Shown in pieces: positions 47,318 to 57,422 of a DNA stretch of 64,000 nucleotides (position 1 is the stretch's first letter; each line of letters opens with the position of its first letter). The DNA lies in contig NZ_ATVD01000004.1 in the NCBI RefSeq assembly GCF_000420545.1, forward strand, positions 62,001-126,000, given 5' to 3'. The notes below the pieces were generated by a model. That model had not been told where the DNA came from. It ran no database searches and worked only from the letters and a program-made list of their open reading frames with translations. The position numbers and the translations under genes were made by a program. The stretch comes from Arenimonas oryziterrae DSM 21050 = YC6267. Lineage in GTDB: Bacteria > Pseudomonadota > Gammaproteobacteria > Xanthomonadales > Xanthomonadaceae.

Positions 47318-49656
47318 CTCTCAGAATCGGGACTGCCGATAGCATAGCCTGAGCCGGTGGCCCCGGGCTCCCGCCAGTACCGGGGCGTATCGGTACGCCG
47401 CGCGCTCTGCCGACGGACGCCCTGTTCATCCAGGCTGAAACGCAGCATGCCGGTGCGGGCGGTGTCGGCTATGGCGGCTCCGCGTCGCCGGTAACGTTCA
47501 GCGATGTTCGCCCGCGGCAGCCCGAAACGGTTGCTCGCTCCCGTCGCAAATATGACCCAACGCGGATTCACGGCGGCGACGAAGGCCTCGCTCGAGGAGC
47601 CGTCGCTGCCATGGTGCGGCGCGATCAGCAGGTCGGCCCACAATCGTGGCGCCTGCTCACGCACCAGCCGGGTTTCGACATGGCGGCCGATGTCGCCGGG
47701 GATGAGCGCCACGCGTCCGCCTGCCTCGATGCGCAGCACACAGGAACTGTCGTTTCGCTCGTAGGGAAACAGTGGCGGCGGATGCAGGATCCGAAAATCG
47801 ACACCGTCCCAGCGCCAATGCGCGTCGCGCTGGCAGCGATGCATGCCCGGACCCGCCCATCCTTCCGGCGCCAGTACACGCGCCAGAGGAAAGGCCCGCT
47901 GCACCGCCGTCAGACCGCCCGCATGGTCGTTGTCGCCATGACTGATCACGATCGTGTCCAGTCGACCGATGCCCAGGGCATGCAACCCGGGCAGCACCGC
48001 GGCCTCCCCCATATCCAGCCCGCGGGCATTCGCGGGACCAGCGTCGAAAAGCAGCGTATGCGCAGCCGTGCGCACCAGGACCGACAGTCCCTGCCCCACA
48101 TCGATGACGACGATCTCCGCCTCGCCGGGAGCGGGCGTGTGCCGATCGGGCCAAAGCAGCGGGAGGAACAAGAACAGGGCAAGCGCCTTGCCGGGCGTAC
48201 CGCGGGGAAGCAAGAGCCAGAACGCCGCCAGACAGCCCAGTACGACGGCCAGCAGCGAAGCCTCCGGCAACCAGATCGTCGCGGCCGGCCAATGCGCCAT
48301 GCGCTCCAGACACCACCACAGGCCGTCCATGACCCACGCAGACCCGGTCCAGAACAGCCCGGCCAATCCTGCCGACATCGGTGCGACCAGCAGCCCCAGC
48401 AGGGCCAGAGGCACGATGACCAGGCTGATCGCCGGGATGCCGAGCAGATTCGCCAACGGTCCGGGCAAAGACGCCTGACCGAAGAACCAGACGGTCAGCG
48501 GCAGCAGGCCCAGCACGGCCACACCCTGGGACTCGAAAAATGGCCGCAGCACCCCCGCCTGCCGCTCGTGCGGCAGACACCACAGCAGCCAGGCAACGCC
48601 GAGAAAGCTGAGCCAGAAACCCGGCGCGAGTACCGACAGCGGATCGACGAGCAGGACGACGATCATCGCGAGTGCAAATGCATCGGCCCCCGATTGCGGC
48701 CGTCGCAGCAGCTTGGCCATGAGCACGGCGGCGATCATCAGCAAGGTGCGCACGGTGGGCAACGCGAACCCGGCAAGCGCGGTGTAAGCGGCGGCGAAGG
48801 CGAGCGCGCCGACTGCCGTCGCCTGCGGACGCGGCACACGACGTCCCAATTCCGGCCACAGCCAGAACAGCCCCGACGCGAGCAAGGCACCGAAACCGGC
48901 GACCATGCCGACATGGAAGCCGGAAATCGCGATCTGGTGTGTCAGACCCGTCGCACGCAGGATTTCCCAGTCGCGGTCGCTCAAGGCGCGCGTGTCGCCC
49001 AGCGCCAAAGCCTGCACGAAACGCGCGCGACCGGCCGGCAGTGCCTGCGCGATCTGATGCGACACGCGATCACGCCAGGCATCGACGCCCTGTGCAGGAG
49101 CAAGGCGACGCGCACTTGCGGGATCACGCACGTATCCAGTCGCGGCGAGTCGCTGCGCCAGAGCACTCTTCTCGAAATCGTAGCCGCCGGGATTGAGCAC
49201 GCCCTGCGGACACTTCAGTCGGACCAGCAATCGCCAACAACTACCGGGATCGAGTCCCGGCGGCTGGCCGTACCAGCCCAGACGCACTTTTTCGCCAACT
49301 GGAACACCGGCAGGCCCGCGCTCGATGCGGAAATCGAAGCGCACCGAATCGGGCTCGCGTTGCGGCAACCCCAGCACGCGACCTTCGACGAGCACGGTCA
49401 TCGGAACACGTGAGTCAGGCAGCCGCTGCTGCATCACCGATTGTCCGACCAGCGCAGCCCAGCACAGCCCGAAAACCAGGGCCGCGAGATCGCGCCAGGT
49501 CGGCGCGAAAATGTAGAAGCCGGCCGCGATGACCGAAAGCACGGCCCCGAGCCACAGCGGCGGCAAGGCCGGCAATACCTGACACGCACTCACGCCCGCC
49601 AACATCGCCACCGCCACCGACAGACTCATCGGTGCGGGCGGCGATCTCGGCGTCAT
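47314..49656 (-). CDS. comEC: DNA internalization channel ComEC/Rec2
   Basis: The 780-residue polytopic membrane protein has the ComEC core (competence helices, about 200-480) and a C-terminal metallo-beta-lactamase-like domain with SHGDNDHAGG (about 575) and APHHGSDGSSS (about 705). It carries single-stranded DNA across the inner membrane during natural transformation. ATG 49654-49656. A second possible Met lies at codon 10. No other competence genes are in the window. Confidence 0.95.
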   Translation of the reverse strand: MTPRSPPAPMSLSVAVAMLAGVSACQVLPALPPLWLGAVLSVIAAGFYIFAPTWRDLAALVFGLCWAALVGQSVMQQRLPDSRVPMTVLVEGRVLGLPQREPDSVRFDFRIERGPAGVPVGEKVRLGWYGQPPGLDPGSCWRLLVRLKCPQGVLNPGGYDFEKSALAQRLAATGYVRDPASARRLAPAQGVDAWRDRVSHQIAQALPAGRARFVQALALGDTRALSDRDWEILRATGLTHQIAISGFHVGMVAGFGALLASGLFWLWPELGRRVPRPQATAVGALAFAAAYTALAGFALPTVRTLLMIAAVLMAKLLRRPQSGADAFALAMIVVLLVDPLSVLAPGFWLSFLGVAWLLWCLPHERQAGVLRPFFESQGVAVLGLLPLTVWFFGQASLPGPLANLLGIPAISLVIVPLALLGLLVAPMSAGLAGLFWTGSAWVMDGLWWCLERMAHWPAATIWLPEASLLAVVLGCLAAFWLLLPRGTPGKALALFLFLPLLWPDRHTPAPGEAEIVVIDVGQGLSVLVRTAAHTLLFDAGPANARGLDMGEAAVLPGLHALGIGRLDTIVISHGDNDHAGGLTAVQRAFPLARVLAPEGWAGPGMHRCQRDAHWRWDGVDFRILHPPPLFPYERNDSSCVLRIEAGGRVALIPGDIGRHVETRLVREQAPRLWADLLIAPHHGSDGSSSEAFVAAVNPRWVIFATGASNRFGLPRANIAERYRRRGAAIADTARTGMLRFSLDEQGVRRQSARRTDTPRYWREPGATGSGYAIGSPDSER

Positions 49657-49659
49657 GGC

Positions 49660-50379
49660 TCAGTCCAGGGTCGAGAGCGGGTGCAGTCGGCCCTGGGTCA
49701 ATTCCAGGGTGCGATCCAGGCGACGCGCCAGGCGACGGTCGTGCGTGACCAGGACCAGGGCGGTGCCGATTTCGCGATTGAGCTCGATCATCAGCTCGAA
49801 CACGTTCGAGGCGGTTTTCTCGTCGAGATTGCCGGTCGGTTCGTCGCCGAGCACGCAAGCCGGTCGCGTGACCAGCGCTCGCGCCACGGCGGCGCGCTGA
49901 CGCTCGCCGCCTGACAGCTCGCCGGGCTTGTGGCCGAGACGATGCGTCAGGCCGACGCGATCGAGCAAGGCCTGCGCTTTCGGACGCGCTTTGGCGACCG
50001 ATTCACCGACGATGAGCAGGGGCATCATCACGTTTTCGAGCGCGGTGAATTCCGGCAGCAGATGATGGAACTGGTACACGAATCCGAGCGCGCGATTGCG
50101 CAGCAGTCCACGCTGGGCATCCGACAGCGAGGACATCGCCTGCCCCGCCACGGAAACTTCGCCGGAACTGGCCGAATCCAGGCCGCCCAGCAGATGCAGC
50201 AAGGTGCTTTTGCCCGCGCCGGAGGCGCCGACGATCGCGACGGTCTCGCCTTTCATCACGTCGAGCTGCAGATTCTCGAACACCGGCGTGACCAGATCGC
50301 CTTCTCGATAGGTCTTGCCCAGATTGCGGCAACGGATGACGACGTTCGCTTCGTCGGTCTTGGCAAGGGAGTCATTCAT
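49660..50379 (-). CDS. lolD: lipoprotein-releasing ABC transporter ATP-binding protein
   Basis: The 239-residue ATPase has Walker [10 protein letters not shown] (about 47-55), signature [15 protein letters not shown] and Walker [11 protein letters not shown]. It powers release of outer-membrane lipoproteins from the inner membrane to LolA. The ATG at 50377-50379 overlaps lolC by 8 bases; the upstream frame is read-through. The comEC ATG lies 3 bases after its stop. Confidence 0.95.
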   Translation of the reverse strand: MNDSLAKTDEANVVIRCRNLGKTYREGDLVTPVFENLQLDVMKGETVAIVGASGAGKSTLLHLLGGLDSASSGEVSVAGQAMSSLSDAQRGLLRNRALGFVYQFHHLLPEFTALENVMMPLLIVGESVAKARPKAQALLDRVGLTHRLGHKPGELSGGERQRAAVARALVTRPACVLGDEPTGNLDEKTASNVFELMIELNREIGTALVLVTHDRRLARRLDRTLELTQGRLHPLSTLD

Positions 50380-51616
50380 AGCGCAGCGCCGTCGCAGGAT
50401 CCGTGCGCGAGGCGCGCCAGGCGGGATAGAGGGTAGCCAGCAGACAAAGCACAAAGGCCAGACCGGCGATCATGGAGACATCGAGGGGCTCGACGACCGG
50501 TGCCGGGAAGCTGATGTAGTAGACGTCGGCCGGCATGAGCTCACTACCGGTGACGTTTTCCAGGAATCGAACGATGTGCACGAGGTTGTACGACAGGGCG
50601 ATGCCGCCAATGATGCCGATGATGATGCCGGCAACGCCGACCACCATGCCCTGCACGATGAACACGCGCATCACGCCGCCGGGCGTGAGCCCGAGCGTGC
50701 GCAGGATGGCGATGTCGGCCTGCTTGTCCTGCACCAGCATGACGAGGGAGGAAACGAGGTTGAACGCCGCGATCGCCACCAGCAGCGAGAGCAGGATGAA
50801 CATCATCGTCTTTTCCATCTTCAGCGCACGGAAGAAGTTTTCGTGGTCGCGGGTCCAGTCGCGCACGCGGTACAGGCCGTCCATTTTGTCGGCGAGATCG
50901 CGCGCGACCGGCCAGGCATTCCAGATGTCGGTCAGCTTGAGGCGCACGCCGGTCACGCCCTCGCCCATACGCGTGAGTCGCTGCGCATCCTGCATATGCA
51001 CGAGCGCCAGACCGAGATCGAATTCCTGGGCGCCAGCCTCGAAGATGCCGACGACGGTGAAGCGTCGCATCTTCGGCAAGACGCCCACCGGCGTCGTGTT
51101 CAACTCGGGCACGTAGACCGTCACCTTGTCGCCGACACCCACGCCCAGCCACAGGGCCAGTTCCTTGCCGAGGATGATGTTGTAGGCGCCCGGCTGCAGA
51201 TCGCTGAGCTTGCCGTGCGTCATCTTGCTCGCCAGATCGGAGACCTTGGGTTCCTGATCGGGCAGCACGCCGCGGATCAAGGCGCCCTGAACGCGCGAGG
51301 CCTGGACCATCGCCTCGCGTTCGACATAGGGCGCCGCGCCGATCACGCGCGGGTCCGTCGTGGCCAGCGACACGGCTTTTTGCCAGTCCTGCACCGGGCC
51401 GTCGACGCCATCGACCGTGGCGTGCGCGACCATGCCGAGGATGCGCGCGCGCAGTTCCTCCTGGAACCCGCTCATGACCGAGATCGTGGCGATCAGTGCC
51501 ATCACGCTCAGCGCCATGCCGAGGATGGAGGTCATCGAGAAGAAGGACAGGAAACCGCTGCGTCGTTTGGCGCGCAGATATCGCAGACCGATGGAAATGG
51601 AGAGTGGTTGGAACAT
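50372..51616 (-). CDS. lolC: lipoprotein-releasing system permease (LolC/LolF type)
   Basis: The 414-residue protein has four membrane helices and one large periplasmic domain between helices 1 and 2. It contains the segment [16 protein letters not shown], resembling the LolC 'Hook' that docks LolA. Only one permease gene is present, so it may act as a homodimer (LolF-like), as in several other genera, or pair with a lolE elsewhere. ATG 51614-51616, overlapping lolD by 8 bases. Confidence 0.92.
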   Translation of the reverse strand: MFQPLSISIGLRYLRAKRRSGFLSFFSMTSILGMALSVMALIATISVMSGFQEELRARILGMVAHATVDGVDGPVQDWQKAVSLATTDPRVIGAAPYVEREAMVQASRVQGALIRGVLPDQEPKVSDLASKMTHGKLSDLQPGAYNIILGKELALWLGVGVGDKVTVYVPELNTTPVGVLPKMRRFTVVGIFEAGAQEFDLGLALVHMQDAQRLTRMGEGVTGVRLKLTDIWNAWPVARDLADKMDGLYRVRDWTRDHENFFRALKMEKTMMFILLSLLVAIAAFNLVSSLVMLVQDKQADIAILRTLGLTPGGVMRVFIVQGMVVGVAGIIIGIIGGIALSYNLVHIVRFLENVTGSELMPADVYYISFPAPVVEPLDVSMIAGLAFVLCLLATLYPAWRASRTDPATALRYE

Positions 51617-51634
51617 GGACTTCCCAGTGGACGG

Positions 51635-52090
51635 TCAGGCCGGCTGCGCCGGTGCCGGTGAATGCCTGTCGCGACAGCCGTCGGCATAAAGGCGCAACGC
51701 GCGCCGTGCCGCCGCAGGCAAGGTGTCGGGCCACCAGAGCAGATGATGTTTCCGCCCTGCCGTGTCGCGACCGCTCAGACTCGCCAATCGGCCGCGGAAA
51801 CGCAACTCGACCCCTCGCCAGCACTTCAGTTCGCCGTCAGGGTTCGCACGGATCTGAGCCTCGTCACCATGCAGAATCACCGATAGCGACGGGCGCCGGA
51901 CTTCCCGCTGGATCTGCAGGGTGCCCTGCCCCAAGGCCAGCACCGACAGCAGGCCTTTCATGCCGACCGGTCCATCGCTGAGCCAGACCGAGACAGCAGC
52001 GAGCACAGTCAGGACTATCAACGCGGCGAGCAGCATTCGCGAGGGACGCCAGTCAATGCGGCAGCGCGATGATTCTTTCGACGAGGGCAT
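51635..52090 (-). CDS. ygfX: YgfX/CptA family membrane protein
   Basis: The 151-residue protein has two N-terminal helices ([19 protein letters not shown] and a second one) and then a soluble part with the family motif [16 protein letters not shown]. YgfX is often encoded beside sdhE and has been described as a toxin-like partner of it in some species; the activity is disputed. The ATG at 52088-52090 was chosen to keep the conserved CRIDWRPSR segment before the first helix, although it overlaps sdhE by 38 bases. Met at 52036 is the alternative. Confidence 0.75.
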   Translation of the reverse strand: MPSSKESSRCRIDWRPSRMLLAALIVLTVLAAVSVWLSDGPVGMKGLLSVLALGQGTLQIQREVRRPSLSVILHGDEAQIRANPDGELKCWRGVELRFRGRLASLSGRDTAGRKHHLLWWPDTLPAAARRALRLYADGCRDRHSPAPAQPA

Positions 52091-52304
52091 GCAGTTCCGG
52101 ATCCTCGGGCCGTTCGCGACCCATGCACCAGCGCCAGAGCTTATCGTCCTCGGATTCCAGCAGACGTAGGAAGACGCTTCTTTCCGCGTCATCGGCCTTC
52201 GGCCAGCGCTGATCGAGGAAGCGCAGCATGAGCTGGTCGAGTTCGCGCATGCCGCGACGGCAACGCCAGCGCAGGCGGCGCAGTTCGACGTCGTCGTCGC
52301 TCAC
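52053..52304 (-). CDS. sdhE: FAD assembly factor SdhE
   Basis: The 83-residue helical protein helps attach FAD covalently to SdhA. The diagnostic RGxxE motif is present as [12 protein letters not shown] (about 14-25), followed by the family helices ([16 protein letters not shown]). The start is GTG (52302-52304), overlapping the MAPEG gene stop as GTGA; the upstream frame is read-through. It lies three genes after sdhA. Confidence 0.92.
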   Translation of the reverse strand: MSDDDVELRRLRWRCRRGMRELDQLMLRFLDQRWPKADDAERSVFLRLLESEDDKLWRWCMGRERPEDPELHALVERIIALPH

Positions 52305-52717
52305 CGCCAGAGGCCGTAGGCCAGCAGCGCCCAGAGCAGCCACAGCACCACCGCACCGGCCGAATAGACGGCAAAACGATGCATGACCCGGTTGTAGGTG
52401 CACTGGATCAGGCTGTGCAGCCACCGCAGGACGACGAAAGCCCAAGCGAGGAACACCACCGTCGTGCCCGCCTGCCCGCTCGATTGCGCGACGAACAAAC
52501 CCAGGTAGAACAGCACTGGCAGCTCGAACAGATTCTTGAAGTTGTCCGAGGCGCGCGTGTCCTCAAACAACGTGTCGCGCTGCGCGCTCTGCGCGACCTT
52601 CTGTGGATGGATACGCCGACGCTGCATCTCGGGAATGCGCACGACGTACAGACGGAACCAGACGATGCAGGTCAGCAGCGCCATCGCGACGGCGGGCCAG
52701 AAAAGGTTGTTCGCCAT
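52301..52717 (-). CDS. MAPEG family membrane protein
   Basis: The 138-residue protein has four predicted helices and the MAPEG-type centre ([17 protein letters not shown] and [22 protein letters not shown]). Family members conjugate glutathione or act on eicosanoids in eukaryotes; bacterial functions are mostly unknown. Its insertion between sdhB and sdhE, with a GTGA overlap to sdhE, suggests co-regulation with the sdh genes. ATG 52715-52717. Confidence 0.87.
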   Translation of the reverse strand: MANNLFWPAVAMALLTCIVWFRLYVVRIPEMQRRRIHPQKVAQSAQRDTLFEDTRASDNFKNLFELPVLFYLGLFVAQSSGQAGTTVVFLAWAFVVLRWLHSLIQCTYNRVMHRFAVYSAGAVVLWLLWALLAYGLWR

Positions 52718-52738
52718 CGGGTGTGGTCCTCGCGTGGG

Positions 52739-53527
52739 TCAGGCGCCGCGGCGCTGGAGCATGAGCTTCTTGATTTCGCCGATGGCCTTGGCGGGATTCA
52801 GGCCTTTCGGGCAGGTCCGCGTGCAGTTCATGATCGTGTGGCAGCGATAGAGCTTGAACGGGTCTTCCAGATCGTCCAGGCGCGCACCGGTGTCCTCATC
52901 GCGCGAGTCGATGATCCAGCGATAGGCCTGTAGCAGGATCGCCGGACCCAGATAGCGGTCGCCATTCCACCAGTAGCTCGGGCAGCTGGTCGAGCAGCAG
53001 GCGCACAGGATGCATTCGTACAAGCCGTCGAGCTTCTTTCGGTCTTCCGGCGACTGCAGACGCTCGGTCGCGGCCGGCGCGGAGCTCTGCGTACGCAACC
53101 AGGGCTTGATCGAAGCGTACTGCGCGTAGAAATGCGTGAGGTCCGGCACCAGATCCTTGACCACCGGCATATGCGGCAGCGGATAGATCGGCACGTCCTT
53201 GCCGCCGCATTCGTCGATACCGCGCGTACAGGCCAGGGTGTTGGTGCCGTCGATGTTCATCGCGCAGCTGCCGCAGATGCCTTCGCGACAGGAACGGCGG
53301 AAGGTCAGCGTCGGGTCGATCTCGTTCTTGATCTTGATCAGCGCATCGAGAACCATCGGACCGCAGGTGTCGAGGTCGACATCGTAGGTGTCGACGCGCG
53401 GATTGGCGTTGTCATCCGGATTCCAGCGATAAATCTTGAACGCGCGCGTGCGCGTCGCGCCGGCGGGCGCCGGGTAGTGCTTGCCCTTGCCGACCTTGGA
53501 ATTCTTGGGGAGGGTGAACTCGGCCAT
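52739..53527 (-). CDS. sdhB: succinate dehydrogenase iron-sulfur subunit
   Basis: The 262-residue electron-transfer subunit has three clusters visible as Cys motifs: 2Fe-2S ([15 protein letters not shown]), 4Fe-4S ([12 protein letters not shown]) and 3Fe-4S ([14 protein letters not shown]). It passes electrons from the FAD of SdhA to ubiquinone. It is a little longer than E. coli SdhB at the N-terminus (about 25 residues before FKIYRW). ATG 53525-53527; 68 bases separate it from sdhA. Confidence 0.97.
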   Translation of the reverse strand: MAEFTLPKNSKVGKGKHYPAPAGATRTRAFKIYRWNPDDNANPRVDTYDVDLDTCGPMVLDALIKIKNEIDPTLTFRRSCREGICGSCAMNIDGTNTLACTRGIDECGGKDVPIYPLPHMPVVKDLVPDLTHFYAQYASIKPWLRTQSSAPAATERLQSPEDRKKLDGLYECILCACCSTSCPSYWWNGDRYLGPAILLQAYRWIIDSRDEDTGARLDDLEDPFKLYRCHTIMNCTRTCPKGLNPAKAIGEIKKLMLQRRGA

Positions 53528-53555
53528 CGTTTGTTTCTCGATTCGTTACGGCGGG

Positions 53556-53575
53556 GGCGCGACTCGCATCGCGCC
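53556..53575 (-). repeat. short hairpin between sdhA and sdhB
   Basis: A 7-bp stem (GGCGCGA/TCGCGCC) with a 6-base loop lies in the 68-base spacer. There is no T-run, so it could be a stability or processing element in the sdh mRNA. Confidence 0.45.
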
Positions 53576-53595
53576 TTCGACAGGCGGGCAGGCGA

Positions 53596-55389
53596 TCAGT
53601 ACTTGCGTTCTTTGGGCGGGATGACGCTGACATCCGAGCTGAGCACGTTCAGGTGCACCGGACGATAGTCGATCGTCGTCTTGCCCTGCTCGTCGACCCA
53701 GCACAAGGTGTGCTTCATCCACTCGGCGTCGTCGCGCTTGCTGAAGTCCTCGCGGGCGTGGGCGCCGCGCGATTCCTTGCGGTTCTCCGCCGACACCATC
53801 GTCGCGACCGCCTGGCCCAGCAGGTTCTGCAGTTCCAGGGTCTCGATCAGATCGGAGTTCCAGACCAGGGACGTATCCGACACGCGGACGTCGGCAAAGC
53901 TGTCGTAGGCCTGACGGATCTTGGTCACGCCCTGCTGCAGGGTTTCGCCGGTGCGGAACACCGCCGCATCGTTCTGCATGATGCGCTGCATGTTGTCGCG
54001 GATTTCCGCCGTCGGTGTGCCGCCCTTGGCGAAGCGCAGCTTGTCGAGGTTGGCGAGCGACTTGTCGCAGGCCGAAGCCGGCAGGCTCTTGTGCGACTGG
54101 CCGGGCTTGATCGTCTCGGCGCAGCGGTTGGCGACGGCACGGCCGAAGACCACCAGGTCGAGCAGCGAATTCGATCCCAGTCGATTGGCACCGTGCACGG
54201 AAACGCAGGCCGCTTCACCGATGGAATACAGACCCGGCACCACGTGGTTGGGATTGCCGTCCTTCAGGGTCACGACTTCGCCGTGATAGTTCGTCTGCAG
54301 GCCGCCCATGTTGTAGTGCACGGTCGGCAGCACCGGAATCGGCTGTTTGGTGACGTCGACGCCGGCGAAGATCTTCGCCGTTTCGGAAATACCCGGCAGC
54401 TTTTCGTGAATCACCGCAGGGTCGAGATGGGTCAGGTCGAGATGAATGTGATCTTTCTTCGGACCGACGCCGCGGCCTTCCCGGATTTCGATGGTCATCG
54501 AGCGGCTGACCATGTCGCGCGGCGCAAGATCTTTCACGCTTGGGGCGTAGCGTTCCATGAAACGCTCACCAGCGGAATTGCGCAGGATGCCGCCTTCGCC
54601 GCGCACGCCCTCGGTGATCAGGCAGCCGGCGCCGTAGATGCCGGTCGGATGGAACTGCACGAACTCCATATCCTGCAGCGGCAGGCCGGCGCGCAGCGCC
54701 ATGCCGCCACCGTCGCCGGTGCAGGTATGGGCCGAGGTCGCGGAGAAATACGCACGGCCATAGCCACCGGTCGCGAGCACGACGCCCTGCGCGCGGAACA
54801 GATGCAGGGAGCCGTCGGACATGTCGAGCGCGAGCACGCCGCGGCAGGCGCCTTCGTCGTCCATGATCAGGTCGAGCGCGAAGTATTCGATGAAGAATTT
54901 CGCATCGTGCTTCAGCGATTGCTGGTACAGCGTATGCAGGATGGCGTGACCGGTACGGTCGGCGGCCGCGCAGGTGCGCTGCGCGGGCGGGCCTTCGCCG
55001 TACTTGGTGGTCATGCCGCCGAACGGACGCTGGTAGATCTTGCCTTCCTCGGTGCGCGAGAACGGCACGCCCTGGTGCTCGAGCTCGATGATCGCCGGGA
55101 TTGCCTCGCGGCACATGTATTCGATCGCGTCCTGGTCGCCCAGCCAGTCCGATCCCTTCACGGTATCGAAGAAGTGGTAGCGCCAGTCGTCTTCGCCCAT
55201 GTTGCCGAGCGCCGCGGAGATGCCGCCCTGGGCCGCGACGGTGTGCGAACGCGTCGGGAATACCTTGGTGAGGCAAGCGGTCTGCAGACCCTTGGCGGCG
55301 AGGCCGAAGGTCGCGCGCAGACCGGCGCCGCCGGCGCCGACGACGATCATGTCGTACTTGTGTTCGGTGATCTTGTAAGCGGTCGTCAT
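53596..55389 (-). CDS. sdhA: succinate dehydrogenase flavoprotein subunit
   Basis: The 597-residue catalytic subunit oxidises succinate to fumarate. It has the dinucleotide motif [11 protein letters not shown] near the N-terminus, the FAD-binding His in [11 protein letters not shown] (about 46) and a C-terminal domain with [10 protein letters not shown]. The ATG at 55387-55389 starts the family N-terminus; the longer frame upstream overlaps sdhD. Overlaps neither neighbour; sdhD ends 7 bases upstream. Confidence 0.97.
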   Translation of the reverse strand: MTTAYKITEHKYDMIVVGAGGAGLRATFGLAAKGLQTACLTKVFPTRSHTVAAQGGISAALGNMGEDDWRYHFFDTVKGSDWLGDQDAIEYMCREAIPAIIELEHQGVPFSRTEEGKIYQRPFGGMTTKYGEGPPAQRTCAAADRTGHAILHTLYQQSLKHDAKFFIEYFALDLIMDDEGACRGVLALDMSDGSLHLFRAQGVVLATGGYGRAYFSATSAHTCTGDGGGMALRAGLPLQDMEFVQFHPTGIYGAGCLITEGVRGEGGILRNSAGERFMERYAPSVKDLAPRDMVSRSMTIEIREGRGVGPKKDHIHLDLTHLDPAVIHEKLPGISETAKIFAGVDVTKQPIPVLPTVHYNMGGLQTNYHGEVVTLKDGNPNHVVPGLYSIGEAACVSVHGANRLGSNSLLDLVVFGRAVANRCAETIKPGQSHKSLPASACDKSLANLDKLRFAKGGTPTAEIRDNMQRIMQNDAAVFRTGETLQQGVTKIRQAYDSFADVRVSDTSLVWNSDLIETLELQNLLGQAVATMVSAENRKESRGAHAREDFSKRDDAEWMKHTLCWVDEQGKTTIDYRPVHLNVLSSDVSVIPPKERKY

Positions 55390-55396
55390 GGCGGGC

Positions 55397-55780
55397 TCAG
55401 GCAGAGAAAACGATGCGGCCGATCGCGATGGCGGCAGCCACCGTGGCGAACGCGAAGACCAGCTTGATCGCGATTTGCAGCGCGACCTCGAGCCAGCCGT
55501 GGATGTAGTCCTCGACGACGACCTGCAGCCCCAGGCGCGCATGCCACATCAGCGCGATCACGTAGGACAGCAGGAGCGCGGCAGTCACCGGCGCCGCGAT
55601 GGCATTGCGGACCTGGTACTGGTCAGCACCGACCTGGGCCACCGCGAACCAGATAAACCAGGGCGTCAGCAGGGCCAGCGCGATGGCGGTCAGGCGCTGC
55701 AGCCACCAGTGATTCACGCCGTCCTTGGCCGAGCCCAGGCCGCGTGCAGTCGCCAGCGGGTCGCGAAGATGGGCGCTCAT
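55397..55780 (-). CDS. sdhD: succinate dehydrogenase membrane anchor subunit D
   Basis: The 127-residue protein has three membrane helices and the haem/quinone region [16 protein letters not shown] near residue 87, with the conserved His and Asp-Tyr. It anchors SdhAB and binds haem b with SdhC. The ATG at 55778-55780 overlaps sdhC as ATGA; the longer frame upstream would intrude on sdhC. Confidence 0.93.
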   Translation of the reverse strand: MSAHLRDPLATARGLGSAKDGVNHWWLQRLTAIALALLTPWFIWFAVAQVGADQYQVRNAIAAPVTAALLLSYVIALMWHARLGLQVVVEDYIHGWLEVALQIAIKLVFAFATVAAAIAIGRIVFSA

Positions 55781-56175
55781 GCCGCACCTCCGGTATTCAT
55801 GGCGCACCACCAGATGCCGGCCGTGGTCAGCAGCGTCAGGGCCACGACGGCGTAGCCGCTCTTGTAGACGGTCGCGATCTCATACCCTTTGCCCATGTCC
55901 CAGACCAGATGACGCAGGCCGTTGAACAGGTGGTAGGCCAGGCAGCCGGTGAACGCGAACAGGGCGACCTGCCCGTACCAGGCGGCGAAGAACCCGCGGA
56001 AGCACTCGAACGCCTCGGCACTGCCGGCCACGGCGAGCAGCCAGGCCGCCAGCACGAGGGCACCGACCGCCAGCGCCACGCCCGTGGCGCGGTGCAGGAT
56101 CGACAGCACGCTGGTGATCTGCGGCTTGTAGACCTGGCCGATCATGAACGGAGATAACGGGCGTTCGCGCGCCAT
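55777..56175 (-). CDS. sdhC: succinate dehydrogenase cytochrome b556 subunit
   Basis: The 132-residue protein has three helices, the family motifs RPLSPFMIGQVYKPQITSVL-like N-terminus, SILHRATGVAL (quinone site) and HLFNGLRHLVWD (haem His). ATG 56173-56175. First structural sdh gene, 55 bases after the DUF1674 gene ends. Confidence 0.95.
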   Translation of the reverse strand: MARERPLSPFMIGQVYKPQITSVLSILHRATGVALAVGALVLAAWLLAVAGSAEAFECFRGFFAAWYGQVALFAFTGCLAYHLFNGLRHLVWDMGKGYEIATVYKSGYAVVALTLLTTAGIWWCAMNTGGAA

Positions 56176-56230
56176 GGGCGTGTCTCGAAAGGTTGGGAGG
56201 GAGGTTAGCGGACCGGCTGTCGGCGCCGCG

Positions 56231-56410
56231 TCAGAAGTCTATGCAGCGACCGTTTTTTTCCCAGTCGCCATAGCGCGTCGGATCGAGCCCCCCGCGCCCG
56301 CCGAATTCCTCGGGCGGCGACGGTTCGACCGGTTCGGTCGGTGCCTGCTGTGCCGGGGGAAGCTCGGTGGGCACCGTGCTTTGACCTATCATCTGTGGCG
56401 TGGAAACCAT
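56231..56410 (-). CDS. DUF1674 family protein, SDHAF4-like succinate dehydrogenase assembly factor
   Basis: The small protein (59 residues) has the hallmark DUF1674 C-terminus: EEFGGRGGLDPTRYGDWEKNG followed by CIDF. In mitochondria and alphaproteobacteria this family (SDHAF4/Sdh8) stabilises flavinylated SdhA. Its place directly before sdhC supports that role. The ATG at 56408-56410 was preferred; an in-frame GTG two codons earlier (56414-56416) and a Met at codon 7 are alternatives. The start lies only about 6-25 bases from the divergent ygfZ gene. Confidence 0.82.
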   Translation of the reverse strand: MVSTPQMIGQSTVPTELPPAQQAPTEPVEPSPPEEFGGRGGLDPTRYGDWEKNGRCIDF

Positions 56411-56416
56411 CCTCAC

Positions 56417-57337
56417 ATGTTAAATCCCGCCCCCATGCCATTCAAGGTAAATCGCCCCGGACCGACCGTGTCGGCCCTGTCAGGCTTCACACTTCTCGAT
56501 GTCCAGGGCCCTGGCGCAGAAGGATTTCTGCAGGCGCAGCTGATGAACGACGTGAGCGCGCTGACCCCGGGACGTTGGCAATGGAACGGCTGGTTGACGC
56601 CCAAAGGCCGCGTGATTTCGCTGTTCGCACTGGCGAGAATGTCGGCGGAGACCTTCCTGATCGTCCTGCCCGACCATCCGGCGGACGAACTGCGCAACGC
56701 GCTCCAGCGTTTCGTCTTTCGCGCCAAGGTGACGCTGACCGTGCGCGACGGCTGGCGCTGCGCTGCTGGCTACGATGTCTCGTTCGACCCGGCCGCGCCG
56801 GCTCGGGACAGCCTCGCGGGCACCGAAGAGTCCGGCTGGGCGATGGATTGGAGCGGCGACGGCCAAAAGGGACGCTGCCTGTTCCTGTTGCCGGAAACCG
56901 ACGGCGCGCTGGCCCCCCTCGGCCCCGCGGACGAGGCCATTGATGCCCGCTGGCTGGCCGACGACCTCGCGCACGGTCTGCCCCGCCTGCCGGCCTCCCA
57001 ATCGGAAGCCTGGACGCCGCAAATGCTTTCGCTCGACCGCCTCAAGGCCTTCAGCCTCAAAAAAGGCTGTTATCCGGGGCAGGAAATCGTCGCGCGCACC
57101 CACTATCTGGGCCAGGCCAAGCGCGGGCTGATCCGGGTGGGCGGCACCGGTCTGGCCGGCGGCACGACCGTGCTGGACGGCGAAAACCGGAGCCTGGGCA
57201 CCGTCGTTTGCACGACGGCCGATCGCAGCCAGGGGCTGGCCGTGGTCACACTCGGCGAGGAAACCACCCTGTTCGGACCGGAGAACGCCCCGATGAACCG
57301 CCTCGAACTGCTTCCGGGCCTAGAACGCCCGGTGTGA
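56417..57337 (+). CDS. ygfZ: folate-binding protein YgfZ/GcvT-like
   Basis: The 306-residue tetrahydrofolate-binding protein has the family signature KGCYPGQEIVARTHYLGQAKR (about 215-235), with the Cys needed for activity. YgfZ helps repair and assembly of Fe-S clusters. This fits its place beside the sdh genes, whose SdhB needs three clusters. The ATG at 56417 or the one at 56435 (which removes 6 residues) could be the start; the latter fits the conserved MPFKVNRPG less upstream. Divergent from the DUF1674 gene. Confidence 0.93.
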   Translation: MLNPAPMPFKVNRPGPTVSALSGFTLLDVQGPGAEGFLQAQLMNDVSALTPGRWQWNGWLTPKGRVISLFALARMSAETFLIVLPDHPADELRNALQRFVFRAKVTLTVRDGWRCAAGYDVSFDPAAPARDSLAGTEESGWAMDWSGDGQKGRCLFLLPETDGALAPLGPADEAIDARWLADDLAHGLPRLPASQSEAWTPQMLSLDRLKAFSLKKGCYPGQEIVARTHYLGQAKRGLIRVGGTGLAGGTTVLDGENRSLGTVVCTTADRSQGLAVVTLGEETTLFGPENAPMNRLELLPGLERPV

Positions 57338-57422
57338 CCGCAATCACTACGAACGCACGGCGGATTGGCGAAACTCGCTCCGTCCTGTTATCAATACGTT
57401 CGCGTAGGGGGAGAATAGCGCC

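Noticed and set aside
47611-49413. Plus-strand frame of 600 codons
   Set aside because: Antisense to comEC; very Gln/Arg-rich translation.
53653-55467. Plus-strand frame of 604 codons
   Set aside because: Antisense to sdhA, which is certain.
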